Shown: positions 9,941 to 19,933, counted from the first letter of the stretch. The stretch is DNA of 54,353 nucleotides from Nanobdellota archaeon (GCA_021807125.1 JAKAPK010000001.1:1-54353); one strand, 5' to 3'. The notes: a model not told the origin generated them from the sequence alone. Numbers and translations are program-made.

Positions 9941-10287
9941 TGCCTTTCCTCATCTTCTTTAGTGCTTTCAGGGTTTTTGAGCAGGTAGTACTTCGCTTTT
10001 CTTCTTATAGTGTCCATATAAACTCGAAACATATCATAAGACAGGTGGTAATAAACTGTTTTTCCTCTTCTTTCTGAAACGAGAATCTTTGAGAACATCG
10101 GTGATACGAGATTATAAAAATGCTTTTTGCCGTTTGGCGAGTTCAAGTCTATCGATAGAAAATTAGCCAGGTCCTCTCTGCTGACATCTGCCTTCTCTCT
10201 AATAAAATTAATTATCTTCTCACCCTCTGCGTGAAGTTTCATACTCTTGGGGTGATTTCCGTATATAAGTTGCATAAGCTCTTCCAT
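9937..10287 (-). CDS. Winged-helix (ArsR-like) transcriptional regulator
   Basis: HTH-like VSREDLANFLSIDL... and wing-like ILVSERRGKTVYYHLS; 4-nt overlap with the adenosyltransferase gene. Confidence 0.6.
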   Translation of the reverse strand: MEELMQLIYGNHPKSMKLHAEGEKIINFIREKADVSREDLANFLSIDLNSPNGKKHFYNLVSPMFSKILVSERRGKTVYYHLSYDMFRVYMDTIRRKAKYYLLKNPESTKEDEERQ

Positions 10288-10323
10288 AAGATAACTCTAC
10301 TACTGCAGCAATATAAAGATAGA

Positions 10324-10409
10324 CGCCCGGGGCAGGATTCGAACCTGCAACCCACTGGTTTTTGCTTTTAAATTAACAGCCAGTTGCTCTGCCGTTGAGC
10401 TACTCGGGC
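10324..10409 (-). tRNA. tRNA-Asn(GTT) with ~14-nt intron at 37/38
   Basis: Minus-strand acceptor GCCCGAG/CCCGGGC (one A-C mismatch), T arm GCAGG-TTCGAAT-CCTGC, anticodon stem ACTGG/CCAGT enclosing CTGTTA[atttaaaagcaaaa]A. Confidence 0.88.
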
Positions 10410-11648
10410 TCATCCTTCTACTATTGATTTTTGAGATATAAATTCTTTAATTTTCTTTGATATAAATCCATTAAAATCAGTTATTCCATACGGCTTGTCA
10501 TACGCCAATTTCTCACCGTCCAAATATGCGGTTTTGTGCGCATTTAAAAATGCATCAAGGTTTTTCTTGTCTACCCATAATGAAGGGCCGATCTGTTTGC
10601 TGGTCTTTGTGGAAGGTACGTTTTCAACTTCTATTAAAGCTTCTACGTCGTCGTCGTTGTATATCGAATGAAAATCGTATAAATTTATACCGTTGGATTT
10701 TAGATATTCTACAAGCATGTTTAATGCTTTATTGTACTTGGAAAAGAACACCGTCTTTGGACCAACTACCTTTACTTTTCGGGTAAAAAGCTTAGTGCCG
10801 CGTTTTTTCGAGTCTAAAAGTATGGTTTTTCTCTTGTCCTTTTTGTCAAAAAAAGACTTTTTCGGTTCGTCTAAGAACTGCTTTGCCGATAAAACGAATC
10901 TGGAGAAATTATCAAGGTTTAAGGAACCGCATACGTTTCTATATTTATTTGTCGGATCGACTAAAACAAGAGGATTTTCATTAGCCCCGATACTTGCCAT
11001 CGCTTCTTCTTTGCTATAGTAAATTCGTTCCCCGTCTATGAACTTGCCCGGCTTCCAGTTGCACGCATCCCGCAATAGTTTTTCAAAACTCCCGTAATTT
11101 ATGACGAGCAACTCTAGCACGTAACCGGAGAACCCATGTATGTACGCCTCAGAGCCGAAACAATCGTTCGATTTGCAGAATCTTTTTAGAAGCATAACGT
11201 CCCTTCTGATAGAAGCGCTCGCCTTCTTGTTGAAGTAGTCCATGTGCATTATAGAAAAATCCATCGAGTTTTTAACTTTAGTTACTTCTTCGAATTTTAC
11301 CAGAGGCACTATCTGCACAGTATATCCGTGCATATTTCCTACGAAATACTTTCTTGTACCAAATTCGGCATCGAACTGTTTCGGTACTAGCTTATCGAGA
11401 TTTTCTGTAGAGTTTTCGTCATTAAACATGACAAAAATATCCAAATCGCTCTCTCCGGACAACCAGGTGCCTTTTGCGAATGAACCGCTAACCTTAACAT
11501 CGTGTACGCCGTAATCTCCCTTGGAAGCCGAGCGTTTTATGTGTGATATTACTTCGTCGACAGTTTTTTCTGCGCCTCTTAATTCTTTGTCAGAGGGTTT
11601 TAGCTTTGCGTATACGTCATCGAAAATCTTATTAAATGCACCAATCAT
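10410..11648 (-). CDS. cca: Archaeal (class I) CCA tRNA nucleotidyltransferase
   Basis: GSFAKGTWLSGESDLDIFVMF nucleotidyltransferase motif and archaeal CCA-enzyme layout. Confidence 0.92.
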   Translation of the reverse strand: MIGAFNKIFDDVYAKLKPSDKELRGAEKTVDEVISHIKRSASKGDYGVHDVKVSGSFAKGTWLSGESDLDIFVMFNDENSTENLDKLVPKQFDAEFGTRKYFVGNMHGYTVQIVPLVKFEEVTKVKNSMDFSIMHMDYFNKKASASIRRDVMLLKRFCKSNDCFGSEAYIHGFSGYVLELLVINYGSFEKLLRDACNWKPGKFIDGERIYYSKEEAMASIGANENPLVLVDPTNKYRNVCGSLNLDNFSRFVLSAKQFLDEPKKSFFDKKDKRKTILLDSKKRGTKLFTRKVKVVGPKTVFFSKYNKALNMLVEYLKSNGINLYDFHSIYNDDDVEALIEVENVPSTKTSKQIGPSLWVDKKNLDAFLNAHKTAYLDGEKLAYDKPYGITDFNGFISKKIKEFISQKSIVEG

Positions 11649-11678
11649 AAGTATGATAGAAAATATAGAAATATAAAC

Positions 11679-14384
11679 ATGGATGAAAATATTTTGAGTT
11701 CAAGGTTACTCTCAGTTTTAAAAGGATTGGGGTTCGAGGATCTTACTGAGATACAGAAGCTTGCAATACCGAAGATAAATTCCGGTCAGAACATTGTAGT
11801 AAGCGCACCAACGGGTTATGGTAAGACGCTAGCCGCATTTTTGCCGTTTCTGGACAGGCTGGATTCGAAAGCGCCTGGTATTCAGCTATTATACATAACC
11901 CCTTTGAAATCGCTAAACAGGGACATATTCAAGAATATAATAAAAATAGGAGAAAAAATGAGTATAGAGATAGATGTCAGGCACGGCGACACAAGCGCCT
12001 ATGAACGTGCAAATCAGGCCAGAATGCCACCCCACTGTCTGATAACTACTCCGGAGACGCTACAGTCCGTTTTTCTTAGTCAAAGGATGCGTGATAATCT
12101 GAAGAACCTGAAAGGAGTGATAATCGACGAGATACAGGGTCTTATGGAATCAAAGAGAGGCACGCAATTCTCAGTAGGGTTCGAAAGATTGAAATCTCTG
12201 GCAAAGTTCCAAACGGTCGGCATAAGTGCGACAATAGCTGATTTTGAGGAAACAAAGAAATTCATAAGCGCATCGGATGCCATACAGTTCTACGGATCTA
12301 AAAAGTATGATGTTGAAGTGATATATCCCAACATAAGCAAGGAGGACGAAGCCGTTGCGTCAAACGAAAAGGTCACTGACGTTATAGCAAATGGTCTTAA
12401 GTACATAAAAAACGCGATAAAGGACTCAAAATCCACACTTCTATTTACAAATACGCGCGAAACAGCGGAATTCCTCGGCTCAAGACTGACAAAATTCATA
12501 AAAAACGAGAAGGTAGAAGTACATCACAGTTCCCTTTCAAAAGAGGTAAGGACACAGATAGAGGAAGCGTTCAAGGTCGGAAGCGTAAAACTCATGATAG
12601 CGACCAGCTCAATGGAATTAGGAATCGACATCGGTGACGTGGATCTGGTAATCCAATATATGTCCCCGAGGCAGGTGATAAAGATGATCCAGAGGATTGG
12701 AAGATCCAACCATAACAAAGAAGGGGTCGCTAAAGGAAAGATACTTACCATAAACGTTGATGACTATCTCGAAAGCATGGCCATACAGCATTGCATAAGC
12801 GAAAAAAAACTGGAAATAATACCAGTTCCAAAAAATAGCTTAGACATACTTGCGCACCAGATAGTGGGCTTAATAATAGACGGCGTACGCACGGAAGATG
12901 GGATATATGAAACTATAAAAAAATCATATGCTTTTGACAGCTTGGATAAGACGGAGTTCAAGAATGTACTGGATTTTCTTTTGAAACACTATATGATAAG
13001 ATATTACGGTACCGAGCTGATACGTACAAGAAAAGGGCTGTTATTTTATATAGGAAACATATCGTCGATACCGGATAAAAGGACATACATTGTCATAGAC
13101 TCCCAGTTAAACCAAAGAGTCGGTGTACTTGACGAAGGGTTCGTTGCTGAACATGCAAGAGAAAACTCAAATTTTATAATGAAGGGGGAGACATGGAAAA
13201 TAGTAAAGATAGAGAACGGCAAGATAAGCGTTGTACGTTCTCCAGGAAGCATAGGCTCGATACCTGCATGGGAAGGCGAGTTAATGCCCGTAAGCAGGTT
13301 CGTTGCTGAAAAGGCAGCCGATCTAAGAAAAGACTACGTTAAAAAGTTTTCTGCGCTATCCGAACAGAAAGATTCTTTTTCGATGCCGGACAAGGAAACC
13401 ATCCTACTAGAAAAAATAGAGGATTTTGTAATAATGCATTCCACTTTCGGCAGCAAGATAAACGAAGGTATCTCCAAAGCCATAGCCGCCGTAATAACTG
13501 AAGTCACAGGTGAAAGTGTGATGGCAAAGATCGACCCCTATCGCATTATGGTAAAGACCAAGCTTTCACTCGATGGTTTCAGAAAGGTGCTGTTAAACAT
13601 AAAAGACGTTGAAGAACTTGTAAGAAAAAGCACTTTCAACAGCACGCTTTTCGAATACCGTTTTCTTAACGTAGCCAAAAGATTCGGCATAATAAACAAG
13701 AATACGGACTTTACAAAGATGCGAATACGCGGTCTGATAGATATCTATCGCGGAAGCGTGATAGAGCATGAAACATACAACGAAATATTCGCAGACAAAA
13801 TAGACATAAAGGGGACAACAGAGATAGTAATGCGCCTTAAAAATGGCGATATAAAGCTGGACATAAACGACGGTGATCCGTCTCCGTTGGCATATGAGGG
13901 CTTAGAAAGTTCTTACGGCGGATCCCTAGTCAAACCAGAAGAAGCAAGAAAACTGCTGCGCGACCTAGTGTTAGAGAGGCTGAAATCTACGCCATTCTGT
14001 ATGGTTTGCATGAACTGCGGTAAAAGTCTTGGTGAACTACATGCGGACAATACTGATGGGCTGAAGTGCCCAAAGTGTACCGCAAAGTACATCGGATTCT
14101 ACAAGGCAAAATACAAGGACGAATACGCACCTATAATAAAGAAATATTTCGCAAAAAAGGAGCTTTCAAAGCAGGAAGAACTCATAATTAAAGGTGTAAA
14201 ACAGAGCGGATCGCTGTATTTGGGATACGGCAAAAAGGCGTGTATAGTCGGCGCCTCTTATGGCGTAGGGCCAACTACCGCGAGTAGAATACTGTCATCT
14301 TACAGCAGAACAGAAGAAGAGCTGATAGAAAAGATAATAGAAGCGGAAAAGAACTATATAGAAACGAGAGAATATTGGGGTTGA
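11679..14384 (+). CDS. Lhr-like SF2 helicase
   Basis: APTGYGKTLAAFLP, TPLKSLNRDI, DEIQGLMESKRGTQ, SPRQVIKMIQRIGRSNH; C-terminal zinc-binding CxxC...CPKC. Confidence 0.88.
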   Translation: MDENILSSRLLSVLKGLGFEDLTEIQKLAIPKINSGQNIVVSAPTGYGKTLAAFLPFLDRLDSKAPGIQLLYITPLKSLNRDIFKNIIKIGEKMSIEIDVRHGDTSAYERANQARMPPHCLITTPETLQSVFLSQRMRDNLKNLKGVIIDEIQGLMESKRGTQFSVGFERLKSLAKFQTVGISATIADFEETKKFISASDAIQFYGSKKYDVEVIYPNISKEDEAVASNEKVTDVIANGLKYIKNAIKDSKSTLLFTNTRETAEFLGSRLTKFIKNEKVEVHHSSLSKEVRTQIEEAFKVGSVKLMIATSSMELGIDIGDVDLVIQYMSPRQVIKMIQRIGRSNHNKEGVAKGKILTINVDDYLESMAIQHCISEKKLEIIPVPKNSLDILAHQIVGLIIDGVRTEDGIYETIKKSYAFDSLDKTEFKNVLDFLLKHYMIRYYGTELIRTRKGLLFYIGNISSIPDKRTYIVIDSQLNQRVGVLDEGFVAEHARENSNFIMKGETWKIVKIENGKISVVRSPGSIGSIPAWEGELMPVSRFVAEKAADLRKDYVKKFSALSEQKDSFSMPDKETILLEKIEDFVIMHSTFGSKINEGISKAIAAVITEVTGESVMAKIDPYRIMVKTKLSLDGFRKVLLNIKDVEELVRKSTFNSTLFEYRFLNVAKRFGIINKNTDFTKMRIRGLIDIYRGSVIEHETYNEIFADKIDIKGTTEIVMRLKNGDIKLDINDGDPSPLAYEGLESSYGGSLVKPEEARKLLRDLVLERLKSTPFCMVCMNCGKSLGELHADNTDGLKCPKCTAKYIGFYKAKYKDEYAPIIKKYFAKKELSKQEELIIKGVKQSGSLYLGYGKKACIVGASYGVGPTTASRILSSYSRTEEELIEKIIEAEKNYIETREYWG

Positions 14385-14385
14385 T

Positions 14386-15084
14386 TTAAACCTTTATCTC
14401 GCTGGCGGAATAGTTTTTACCGTGACTGACGCATACCAGGTCGGGATTAAGCTCCTTTATCTTTTTTGCGCTGTTCAGCCAACTTATATAATCCTCAAAG
14501 AAATTGGGCAAATTTAGGCCACCCGACTTCCCGTCGAATAAGTCACCACAGATCAATGTCTTTGAATCTTCCATATATATAGATATAGAATCATTGGTGT
14601 GTCCGGGTGTTTCTATTATCCTGGCGTTTAAATTGAATTCCTTCGGAAACGCGCCCTCTTTCAATACCATCTCCGGTTTGAAGAATTTCGGTTTCATGAA
14701 GTTTTTAAACAAATTAAGCGCCACTATCATAAGTTTGCCCTTTGCACCCCGGGCTTTTGGCATCCTCAATCCGGCGCTTCCATCAACATACTTTATGCCT
14801 TCGTTGTTTATGGCGACCTTTGCATTTGTAAGCTTTTTAAGGTCATACACGCTGCCGAAGTGGTCCAAATGGGAATGTGTGATAAGTATGTACTTAAGAT
14901 CACTTACAGTTTTTCCTATACTGTTTATGTACCTTATTATCTTATCCTGATTTTTAGGCATACCGCCATCGACCAAAATTAAACTGCCGTCAGAAGCAAC
15001 CATTAAAAATACATTTACATAACCCAGATAAATCTCATGAAGCGATGGATTTATCATTCTACCCAATACTTTCTTGTCTGCCAT
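14386..15084 (-). CDS. MBL-fold metallo-hydrolase
   Basis: ILITHSHLDHFGSV, ETPGHTNDSISIY, LICGDLFDG. Confidence 0.9.
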   Translation of the reverse strand: MADKKVLGRMINPSLHEIYLGYVNVFLMVASDGSLILVDGGMPKNQDKIIRYINSIGKTVSDLKYILITHSHLDHFGSVYDLKKLTNAKVAINNEGIKYVDGSAGLRMPKARGAKGKLMIVALNLFKNFMKPKFFKPEMVLKEGAFPKEFNLNARIIETPGHTNDSISIYMEDSKTLICGDLFDGKSGGLNLPNFFEDYISWLNSAKKIKELNPDLVCVSHGKNYSASEIKV

Positions 15085-15115
15085 AAGATTACTTCTAATC
15101 CTTGCTATTTAAAAA

Positions 15116-15186
15116 TAACGGGCTCATGAGCTACCCTTGTCATCATCGCTAAGCTCAGCAGGTGTTCACTAAATCATCGCCCGTTA
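15116..15186 (-). ncRNA. Box C/D guide sRNA
   Basis: Minus strand: terminal stem TAACGGGC/GCCCGTTA; box C ATGATTT (15177-15171), 12-nt guide AGTGAACACCTG, box D' CTGA (15158-15155), 8-nt spacer, box C' ATGATGA (15146-15140), 12-nt guide CAAGGGTAGCTC, box D-like ATGA (15127-15124). Confidence 0.8.
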
Positions 15187-15738
15187 AAGTTTTGGTGGAG
15201 GCGGTGTATTTCCGGATCCATTCGAAACGCCACTTGGACTGTTGTATTGTAATACAAACAACGTTTCCGTATTATATATATTGTTCAATAAAATCGATGA
15301 GAGGGCCTTGCTTGTAGCGTATAACGTTTGCCCGTTATCACTCTCATATAATTGCCATCCTGCGCCGGTCGAGCCGTTATAACAAAGTTCCTGCACAAAA
15401 AAAGGCGAATTTATGCAGTCTATATTACCGCCAGAAACATTGAAAAAAGTTATGTTTGCAGAAGTACTCAATAAATATTCCGTAAGGGACAGCATGTTTG
15501 TGGCGTTTGTACCCTGAATTATGGAGGATACGGGCATCGCTTGCAGAGGCGCAGCTATGAAAACAGACCCGTTGGCGGACTGGAAGAGGCTGCCGTTTTT
15601 AACCAGTGCCTGCGGCACGATTATGTAAAAAGTTATCTGGTTATTGTTACTGGCTTTGGGTATAAACAAGAAAATGGAGCCCACAAACGCTATGGCGACA
15701 GCTATCGCTACTATCTGTTTTATTATTTTTTTGACCAT
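15184..15738 (-). CDS. Hypothetical signal-anchored extracytoplasmic protein
   Basis: N-terminal TM (IVAIAVAIAFVGSIFLFI) with an Asn/Ser-rich outer domain. Confidence 0.6.
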   Translation of the reverse strand: MVKKIIKQIVAIAVAIAFVGSIFLFIPKASNNNQITFYIIVPQALVKNGSLFQSANGSVFIAAPLQAMPVSSIIQGTNATNMLSLTEYLLSTSANITFFNVSGGNIDCINSPFFVQELCYNGSTGAGWQLYESDNGQTLYATSKALSSILLNNIYNTETLFVLQYNSPSGVSNGSGNTPPPPKL

Positions 15739-15759
15739 TAATCAAATTCTAATGCTCTT

Positions 15760-17079
15760 TTACTTTAAAAGCGCGTATCCCAATAGTGCTACAAGCATTA
15801 TTATTATGAGCCCTAAAAGAAACGGCCATGGCATCGTCAGTATAAACGCCAATAATATTATTGTAAGCGCTACGCCAAATAGCATCCTAGAATACTTTTT
15901 CTTGCTGGCATAATGTACCGCGTATCCTACAGAAAAGAAGACGAACGCAGACACAAATACAATCGCGCTTAACACGACTATAGATATATACTCGAATGGA
16001 CTGTACTGGGAAGAAGTTATCGGGTATGAGAATACAGTGACTAGTACGAGGGGTACAACTATGCTTATCAGTGATTTTAAGTTGGGATTCCCTATAAGGA
16101 ACTTCGGCATTATCTTGTCCTTAGCCATATTATCAAGAGTGTTGTTTGCCGAGTTAGCTACTGAGAAGGCCACCGTCAATATAACGAATATCGATAATCC
16201 AACTATAAGATTTTGCGCCAATCCGCCAATCCGGCCCGAGATTATATTGGAAGTAAACTCACTGACTACTGAAAGTGTCTGGTTGAGGGCATTCCCACCC
16301 AATAGATACACAAGAAGCTGTACTATCGCGAAAAGTACTATAACGCTGAACATTACATAAATCAAAGCCCTAGCAACTTTGCTTCGGTCTTCTCCTTTAT
16401 AGACCATGGATACGCTTTCAAATCCACCGTACATCCAAAGGAATAGTATGATGGATGTGGCTATCGGTATGAAAGAATACGCGGAACTAGAAGAGGTCTG
16501 CGAAGCGCTGATAATATTGGTTCCATAAGCTAAAACAGATCCGACTCCCACGGCTATCAAGAGCGCAAGGAAAAGTATTTTTACACCGCCAGCAATATTC
16601 ATCGTGGTTCTCTCGTGTCTATAAATCAAAAGCCCCCACATTACAAGAAAAGCCAGGTCAACTATTCCTATCGCATCGTAGATGCTCAATCCAAAATATA
16701 GGCTTAGCTCCTCTACAGAAGCTATGCCAGCGGCTACTACTATTATTATAAAAGTTATTGTCATTAAAAATCCAAAAATGAACGAATACTCCTTCCCCGA
16801 AGTATCCTTTAAGAAATTGTAAGGATCGCGATCATGCGTAAGTGAAATGTCGTATATCAACACTCCGACCATCAAGGCTATAAATCCAGATGCTATTACT
16901 AGATAGACTGAAAAAGCACCGTAGACTGCTGCTATTATCGCAGGTATAACGAGTATACCCAAGCCGACGATTCCCGCAAGTCCGTGCAGGTAAAGTTCAC
17001 CGGTAGAATGTTCTTCTTTAGTTTCTCTGCCTTTCCTAATGTGACTAGTTCTCCTCATATTCTTCTTTTTTGAAGGCAT
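15760..17079 (-). CDS. APC-family amino acid permease
   Basis: Multiple TM helices with APC-like GIVGLGILVIPAIIAAVYGAFS and a central GGFESV motif. Confidence 0.8.
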   Translation of the reverse strand: MPSKKKNMRRTSHIRKGRETKEEHSTGELYLHGLAGIVGLGILVIPAIIAAVYGAFSVYLVIASGFIALMVGVLIYDISLTHDRDPYNFLKDTSGKEYSFIFGFLMTITFIIIVVAAGIASVEELSLYFGLSIYDAIGIVDLAFLVMWGLLIYRHERTTMNIAGGVKILFLALLIAVGVGSVLAYGTNIISASQTSSSSAYSFIPIATSIILFLWMYGGFESVSMVYKGEDRSKVARALIYVMFSVIVLFAIVQLLVYLLGGNALNQTLSVVSEFTSNIISGRIGGLAQNLIVGLSIFVILTVAFSVANSANNTLDNMAKDKIMPKFLIGNPNLKSLISIVVPLVLVTVFSYPITSSQYSPFEYISIVVLSAIVFVSAFVFFSVGYAVHYASKKKYSRMLFGVALTIILLAFILTMPWPFLLGLIIIMLVALLGYALLK

Positions 17080-17124
17080 ATAACCTAATAAAAATTGATA
17101 TATAAAAGCTTATTTCGTCAACCA

Positions 17125-18519
17125 CTAAATATATTTACTTTCCTTCTTTCCGGCTTCGGTTAATCTTACAAAAGAGGCGTTATTTCTGAAGTCCTTTAGA
17201 TCCTTTGCATTAAGGTATGTCATCGCTGATTTTAACCCACCTACCAAATTATGAAGGATTTTGCTGGCTGATCCTTTATATGGTATAAGCATCTCGGTCC
17301 CTTCAGGAGTGTAACTCTCAATGTCTATCTCTTCATTTGTTCTTAAAGCCTTATCGGAGAAAGCGTTTATGGACGCCATGCCTCTGTAGAATTTAAAGTT
17401 CTGATTTGATTTCGTTACTATGCTCCCTGGACTTTCATCCGTACCTGCCAACAGACTGCCTATCATCACAGCATCAGCTCCGGCAGCCATCGCTTTAGAG
17501 AGATCTGCGGATCTGACTATACCTCCGTCAGAGATGATCCTAGTACCGTTACCCGCGCATTCCATTATTGCACTCAACTGTGGATAACCAACACCTGCTA
17601 CAGGCCTAGTAAGACAAGCACCACCGGGCCCTATGCCTATTTTTATGCAATCCGCACCCGCTTTCTTTAGATGGAGCACGCCTTCTTTAGTAGCGACGTT
17701 TCCGGCTATAATTTCAACCCCAAATCTTTTCTTTATGTCTTTTACGACTTCCGCCGTCTTATCGAGATAGCCGTTCGCTATATCTACAACTATAAAGTCG
17801 GTTTCTGCGTCAATAAGCGCCTTGGTTCTTTCAAGGTAGTCACCGCCGACTCCTATGGCACCACCAACCACTAGCCTGCCCTTTTTATCCTTTGTAGAAA
17901 AGTCCATGCTGATTCCCAGCGACCGTATATCCTTTGCAGTTATCATCCCGACAAGTTTACCGTTTTTGTTTATTATAGGCAGCTTCTCTATCTTGTTTTT
18001 TGCCATTAATTTTTTCGCGTTTTCGTGCGATACGCCCGGCTCTGCAGTTATAACGTCCCTCGTCATCAAATCCTTTACTTTTTTCGTATTATCGACTTCA
18101 AACGAGTAGTCTCTTTTTGTAATTATACCAACGAGTTTGCCCTCGGAGTTAAGAACCGGAAAACCGCTTACTCCTTTTTCCAATGAAAGTTTTCTAAGCT
18201 CATCAAGACTAGCTTCATCTGTTACATAATAAGGGTTCTCTATAACAACGTTCTGTTCCCTTTTTACTTTCGTTATTTCGTTAGCCTGTGCTTCAATAGT
18301 GTTGAAACGATGTATTACGCCGACACCGCCGACCTTTGCCATGGTTATCGCCATTTCAGCTTCTGTCACAGTGTCCATATTCGCACTGACTATCGGCATC
18401 TCAAGTTTTATTTTTTCGGTGATGTGTGTAGCTGTAGAAACCTGCTTTCTGGAAAGCACTTCAGAAACTATAGGAACCAGAAGCACATCATCGAAGGTCA
18501 ATCCTTCCACTATCTTCAT
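17125..18519 (-). CDS. guaB: Inosine-5'-monophosphate dehydrogenase with CBS pair
   Basis: GLTFDDVLLVP, two CBS domains, GIGPGGACLTRPVAGVGYPQ, DGGIVRSADLSKAMAAGADAVMIG. Confidence 0.95.
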   Translation of the reverse strand: MKIVEGLTFDDVLLVPIVSEVLSRKQVSTATHITEKIKLEMPIVSANMDTVTEAEMAITMAKVGGVGVIHRFNTIEAQANEITKVKREQNVVIENPYYVTDEASLDELRKLSLEKGVSGFPVLNSEGKLVGIITKRDYSFEVDNTKKVKDLMTRDVITAEPGVSHENAKKLMAKNKIEKLPIINKNGKLVGMITAKDIRSLGISMDFSTKDKKGRLVVGGAIGVGGDYLERTKALIDAETDFIVVDIANGYLDKTAEVVKDIKKRFGVEIIAGNVATKEGVLHLKKAGADCIKIGIGPGGACLTRPVAGVGYPQLSAIMECAGNGTRIISDGGIVRSADLSKAMAAGADAVMIGSLLAGTDESPGSIVTKSNQNFKFYRGMASINAFSDKALRTNEEIDIESYTPEGTEMLIPYKGSASKILHNLVGGLKSAMTYLNAKDLKDFRNNASFVRLTEAGKKESKYI

Positions 18520-18631
18520 ATTTCCCTCTATCTATCCTCTTTTTCTTTTTAAATAGATTTCGTTTTGTCAGCGATGTTGTGCGGCTACGAAACTTAACAT
18601 TTAAATGGCAAGAGCAAAGTATTGTATATAC

Positions 18632-18704
18632 GGGCCGATGGCGCAATTGGCAACGCGTCCGCCTTGCACGCGGAAGACTCTGGGTTCGAATCCCAGTCGG
18701 TCCA
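18632..18704 (+). tRNA. tRNA-Ala(TGC)
   Basis: Acceptor GGGCCGA/TCGGTCC, anticodon stem TCCGC-CTTGCAC-GCGGA, T arm CTGGG-TTCGAAT-CCCAG. Confidence 0.95.
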
Positions 18705-18818
18705 TGTTCTCGCAAAAATTACGCGCTAAAGCGCAAATAACAGGTATAAAATATCATTACGCTGTAAAGGCAGTGTTTTCAGTTATTTATATTTGAATGC
18801 GTCTATATTTTCTTTAAT

Positions 18819-19412
18819 ATGGCAAATTACAGTTCTTCATCCGCAGCACTAAACGAGGTCGTGACAGGGATCAAGAAAGCGCTAAAAAAGACGAAACACG
18901 ACCAAAAACTTTATGATTTGCTCGGCTTAAATCAGTCTAAACTGGAATTTAATGAGAACGGCATCGTCAGCTACATAAATGACGTCCATTCGGAGCTAGC
19001 AAGCGCAATAAAATTTTCAAAGCTTTACATTAGTTCACAAAAAAAGAATTACCTCGAAGAAGCCGTTATAAGCGCAGAAAACTTCGAATCAAAAATAGAT
19101 CAATACAATTCTATAATGCCAATAATGGCAGAATACTTATCTGCGAATCTGGACAAAGTGTTTTATGCGTTCGGCATCTCTCCAAATTTTATCTATAGGA
19201 TGATAGGCCGTAGAGTACTCAGTAATATTAAAGAGAAAATAGACATAACGCCGCTTAAGCAGTGGAAGGAGCATGCTCTTTTATGTAAAAAGCCAGACAA
19301 TAAATTCAAAACCTACACACTGGCACTAGAAAATTTTGAAAGCGAACGTTATTCAATATATATGTCCCGAGTACAGGACACATTAAAAGCAGTAAAACAG
19401 ATGATGAACTGA
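18819..19412 (+). CDS. Hypothetical alpha-helical protein
   Basis: Complete 197-aa ORF; no family recognised. Confidence 0.6.
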   Translation: MANYSSSSAALNEVVTGIKKALKKTKHDQKLYDLLGLNQSKLEFNENGIVSYINDVHSELASAIKFSKLYISSQKKNYLEEAVISAENFESKIDQYNSIMPIMAEYLSANLDKVFYAFGISPNFIYRMIGRRVLSNIKEKIDITPLKQWKEHALLCKKPDNKFKTYTLALENFESERYSIYMSRVQDTLKAVKQMMN

Positions 19413-19435
19413 AGCGCGATTTTTCGTCGTTTTAA

Positions 19436-19933
19436 TCAAAATTCCTCTAAATTAACTAAGCCACCTTGGTACTTTGTCCAACCGATTTCTTTTTCTCTAA
19501 AGTTTATTTTCTCCAACCCGTTAAACTCTTTTATAGTACCTTTCCAGTCGTTTTTATAACTCCAGCCTGGAGATTCATCGGAAGAAAATTCTTTAGGACC
19601 TCTCCAAGGCGCATTCTCCGGTGGATTTTGCAGGGCCAACTTAGCAAAGTCCAGCATTTTCTTATAATCGCCCTCTTTCTCATCCCAAAAGCCTCTGTAA
19701 GACATAGACCATACGGGAGTTCCTTTAAACCAAACTATTTCTAATCCTTGAAACGGTTCGCCACCGACGTATTGATCGACGTATTTCCAGTCGCCCTTGG
19801 TTATTTCTATCGTTTTCAAGCTGGGACGCGGAGTCGTTTCTTTAGCATCCTTATCCGCCCAACCCTCGATACTATTTAGAAAATTTAAAACAGATTCCGA
19901 ATCTACTTTCATATAATGCTCATTTAATTTCAT
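19436..19933 (-). CDS. DUF5680-like protein
   Basis: W/G-rich pattern (GDWKYVDQYVGGEPFQGLEIVWFKGTPVWSMSYRGF). Confidence 0.55.
   Translation of the reverse strand: MKLNEHYMKVDSESVLNFLNSIEGWADKDAKETTPRPSLKTIEITKGDWKYVDQYVGGEPFQGLEIVWFKGTPVWSMSYRGFWDEKEGDYKKMLDFAKLALQNPPENAPWRGPKEFSSDESPGWSYKNDWKGTIKEFNGLEKINFREKEIGWTKYQGGLVNLEEF

Noticed and set aside
18488-18796. Small ORFs across tRNA-Ala
   Set aside because: They translate the tRNA itself; the GPTGIRTQSLPRARRT peptide is a classic tRNA-derived artefact.
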